Below, piece after piece: positions 63,235 through 64,000 of a DNA stretch of 64,000 nt (positions are counted from its first letter, which is position 1; each line of letters begins with the position of its first letter). A model generated the notes under the pieces. It did no database searches. It was given only the letters and a program-made list of their open reading frames with translations, and had not been told where the DNA came from. Source of the stretch: Gliomastix tumulicola (taxonomy: Eukaryota > Ascomycota > Sordariomycetes > Hypocreales > Bionectriaceae); NCBI GenBank assembly GCA_001599755.1, contig BCHX01000006.1, forward strand, positions 1,723,336-1,787,335, written 5' to 3'. Made by a program: the position numbers and the translations under genes.

Positions 63235-64000
63235 ATGCTTCCGCCCACCATGATGCGCCGTCGACAGACCATCGTCATCGCCGCCCTCGTCTTCTTCGTC
63301 TTCTGCACATACTCGCTGCTCCGCATCTCCCCCGGGGGCCAGCCGCCGAGCGACGGTCCCCGTGACCAGCAGCAGCCCTCGACGCCGAAACCGCCCCCGG
63401 AACCGATAGTATGGGAGGATCCGCCCGAGGTCAAGGGCGGGCCGAAGCCCAAGGCGGCGCAGAGCACGGCGGCGCACCCGATCGAGCACCTCGTCGGGGA
63501 CGCGCGGCGCGAGTTCGACGAGACGCGGGGGCGGCAGTCCAAGTCGCTCGAGGCGGCGGTCAAGGAGTACAGGCGGCGGTACCAGATGCCGCCGCCGCCC
63601 AACTTTGACAAGTGGTTCGAGTTTGCGCGGAAGAACGGGGTGCAGCTCGTGGACGAGTTCGACACCATCTACGACCTGATCACGCCGTTCTGGGGGCTGA
63701 AGCCCAGGACGATCCGGGCGCGGGCCAAGGAGGCGCTCGGGTACGACAATGCGCTGATCGGGGTGGCGATCCGGGACGGGCAGGTCGCGCACGTCGAGGG
63801 CGGGCAGGAGTGGCAGCAGAATGCGACAAAGGGGATGATGGAGAAGTTCGTCAAGTTCCTCCCGGACATGGACCTCGCGTTCAACATCCACGACGAGCCG
63901 CGCGTGGTCGTCCCGCACGACGACCTGGCGCGGCTGGTGGACAAGGCCAAGCACACCAACATGCCGGCCGCCAACGCCGTGTCGGCGCCAGCCAACGACT
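63235..64000 (+). CDS. CAP10/GT90-family glycosyltransferase, N-terminal part (3' truncated)
   Basis: The first 255 residues of a type II membrane protein, cut by the right edge of the window. The start at 63235 gives MLPPTMMRRRQT; in-frame ATGs at 63250 and 63253 are alternatives. A short basic cytosolic tail is followed by one hydrophobic anchor (IVIAALVFFVFCTYSLL, about residues 13-29), a Pro-rich stem, then the start of the lumenal domain: PPPPNFDKWFEFARKNGVQL, FDTIYDLITPFWGLKP, FVKFLPDMDLAFNIHDEPRV. This opening matches fungal CAP10-like GT90 proteins (beta-1,2-xylosyltransferase Cxt1 type), Golgi enzymes making cell-wall or capsule-like glycans. The catalytic part lies outside the window, so the donor and linkage are not determinable. 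Confidence 0.82.
   Translation, partial: MLPPTMMRRRQTIVIAALVFFVFCTYSLLRISPGGQPPSDGPRDQQQPSTPKPPPEPIVWEDPPEVKGGPKPKAAQSTAAHPIEHLVGDARREFDETRGRQSKSLEAAVKEYRRRYQMPPPPNFDKWFEFARKNGVQLVDEFDTIYDLITPFWGLKPRTIRARAKEALGYDNALIGVAIRDGQVAHVEGGQEWQQNATKGMMEKFVKFLPDMDLAFNIHDEPRVVVPHDDLARLVDKAKHTNMPAANAVSAPAND

Overview
The window is nuclear DNA of a filamentous ascomycete (Pezizomycotina), most likely a Sordariomycete. The evidence is monocistronic genes on both strands, mostly short introns (about 54-91 nt) with GTRNGT-type donors and CTAAC/CTGAC branch points, long UTRs, and lineage-typical genes: a Ste12 factor with C-terminal C2H2 fingers, a Zn2Cys6 regulator, thymine-7-hydroxylase and a fungal SRA-domain protein. 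No rRNA, tRNA, CRISPR array or intact transposon was seen. I read 26 protein genes, two of them cut by the window edges. Splice joins were worked out by hand from frame, donor, branch point and acceptor.

Layout. 0-6 kb: 3' part of ste12 (+), faf1 (-), swc5 (-) and a phytanoyl-CoA-dioxygenase-like enzyme (+). 5.8-10.9 kb: no recognisable gene. 11-16 kb: Zn2Cys6 regulator (+) facing a 6-methylsalicylate-decarboxylase-like amidohydrolase (-). 17-25 kb: WDR70-like protein and a Snf2/Sth1 remodeller (both +). 25-31 kb: alpha/beta hydrolase (+), Phs1 dehydratase (-), then thymine-7-hydroxylase (-) and iso-orotate decarboxylase (+) sharing one promoter. 31-36.7 kb: Cwc23 (-), DUF2235 hydrolase (-), Caf17/Iba57 (-). 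36.7-47.8 kb: one acidic conserved protein (-) between two large gene-free stretches. 47.8-64 kb: Dbp8 (-), cell-wall-integrity MAPKK (+), Pus7 (-), ABM monooxygenase-like protein (-), SRA/YDG protein (+), parvulin (+), a divergent ribosomal-protein pair eS12 (-) / uS8 (+), and the start of a CAP10/GT90 glycosyltransferase (+).

Most genes are housekeeping: ribosome biogenesis (Faf1, Dbp8, eS12, uS8), chromatin (Swc5, Snf2/Sth1, perhaps the SRA protein), splicing and RNA modification (Cwc23, Pus7), lipid elongation (Phs1), Fe-S assembly (Caf17) and MAPK signalling (Ste12, MAPKK). The clearest functional unit is the divergent thymine-7-hydroxylase / iso-orotate decarboxylase pair. Together these enzymes would take thymine to uracil, and GATA-type sites in the shared promoter suggest nitrogen control. 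The most unusual gene structure is the DUF2235 gene, where frame only continues if an intron beginning ATAAGT instead of GTAAGT is removed.
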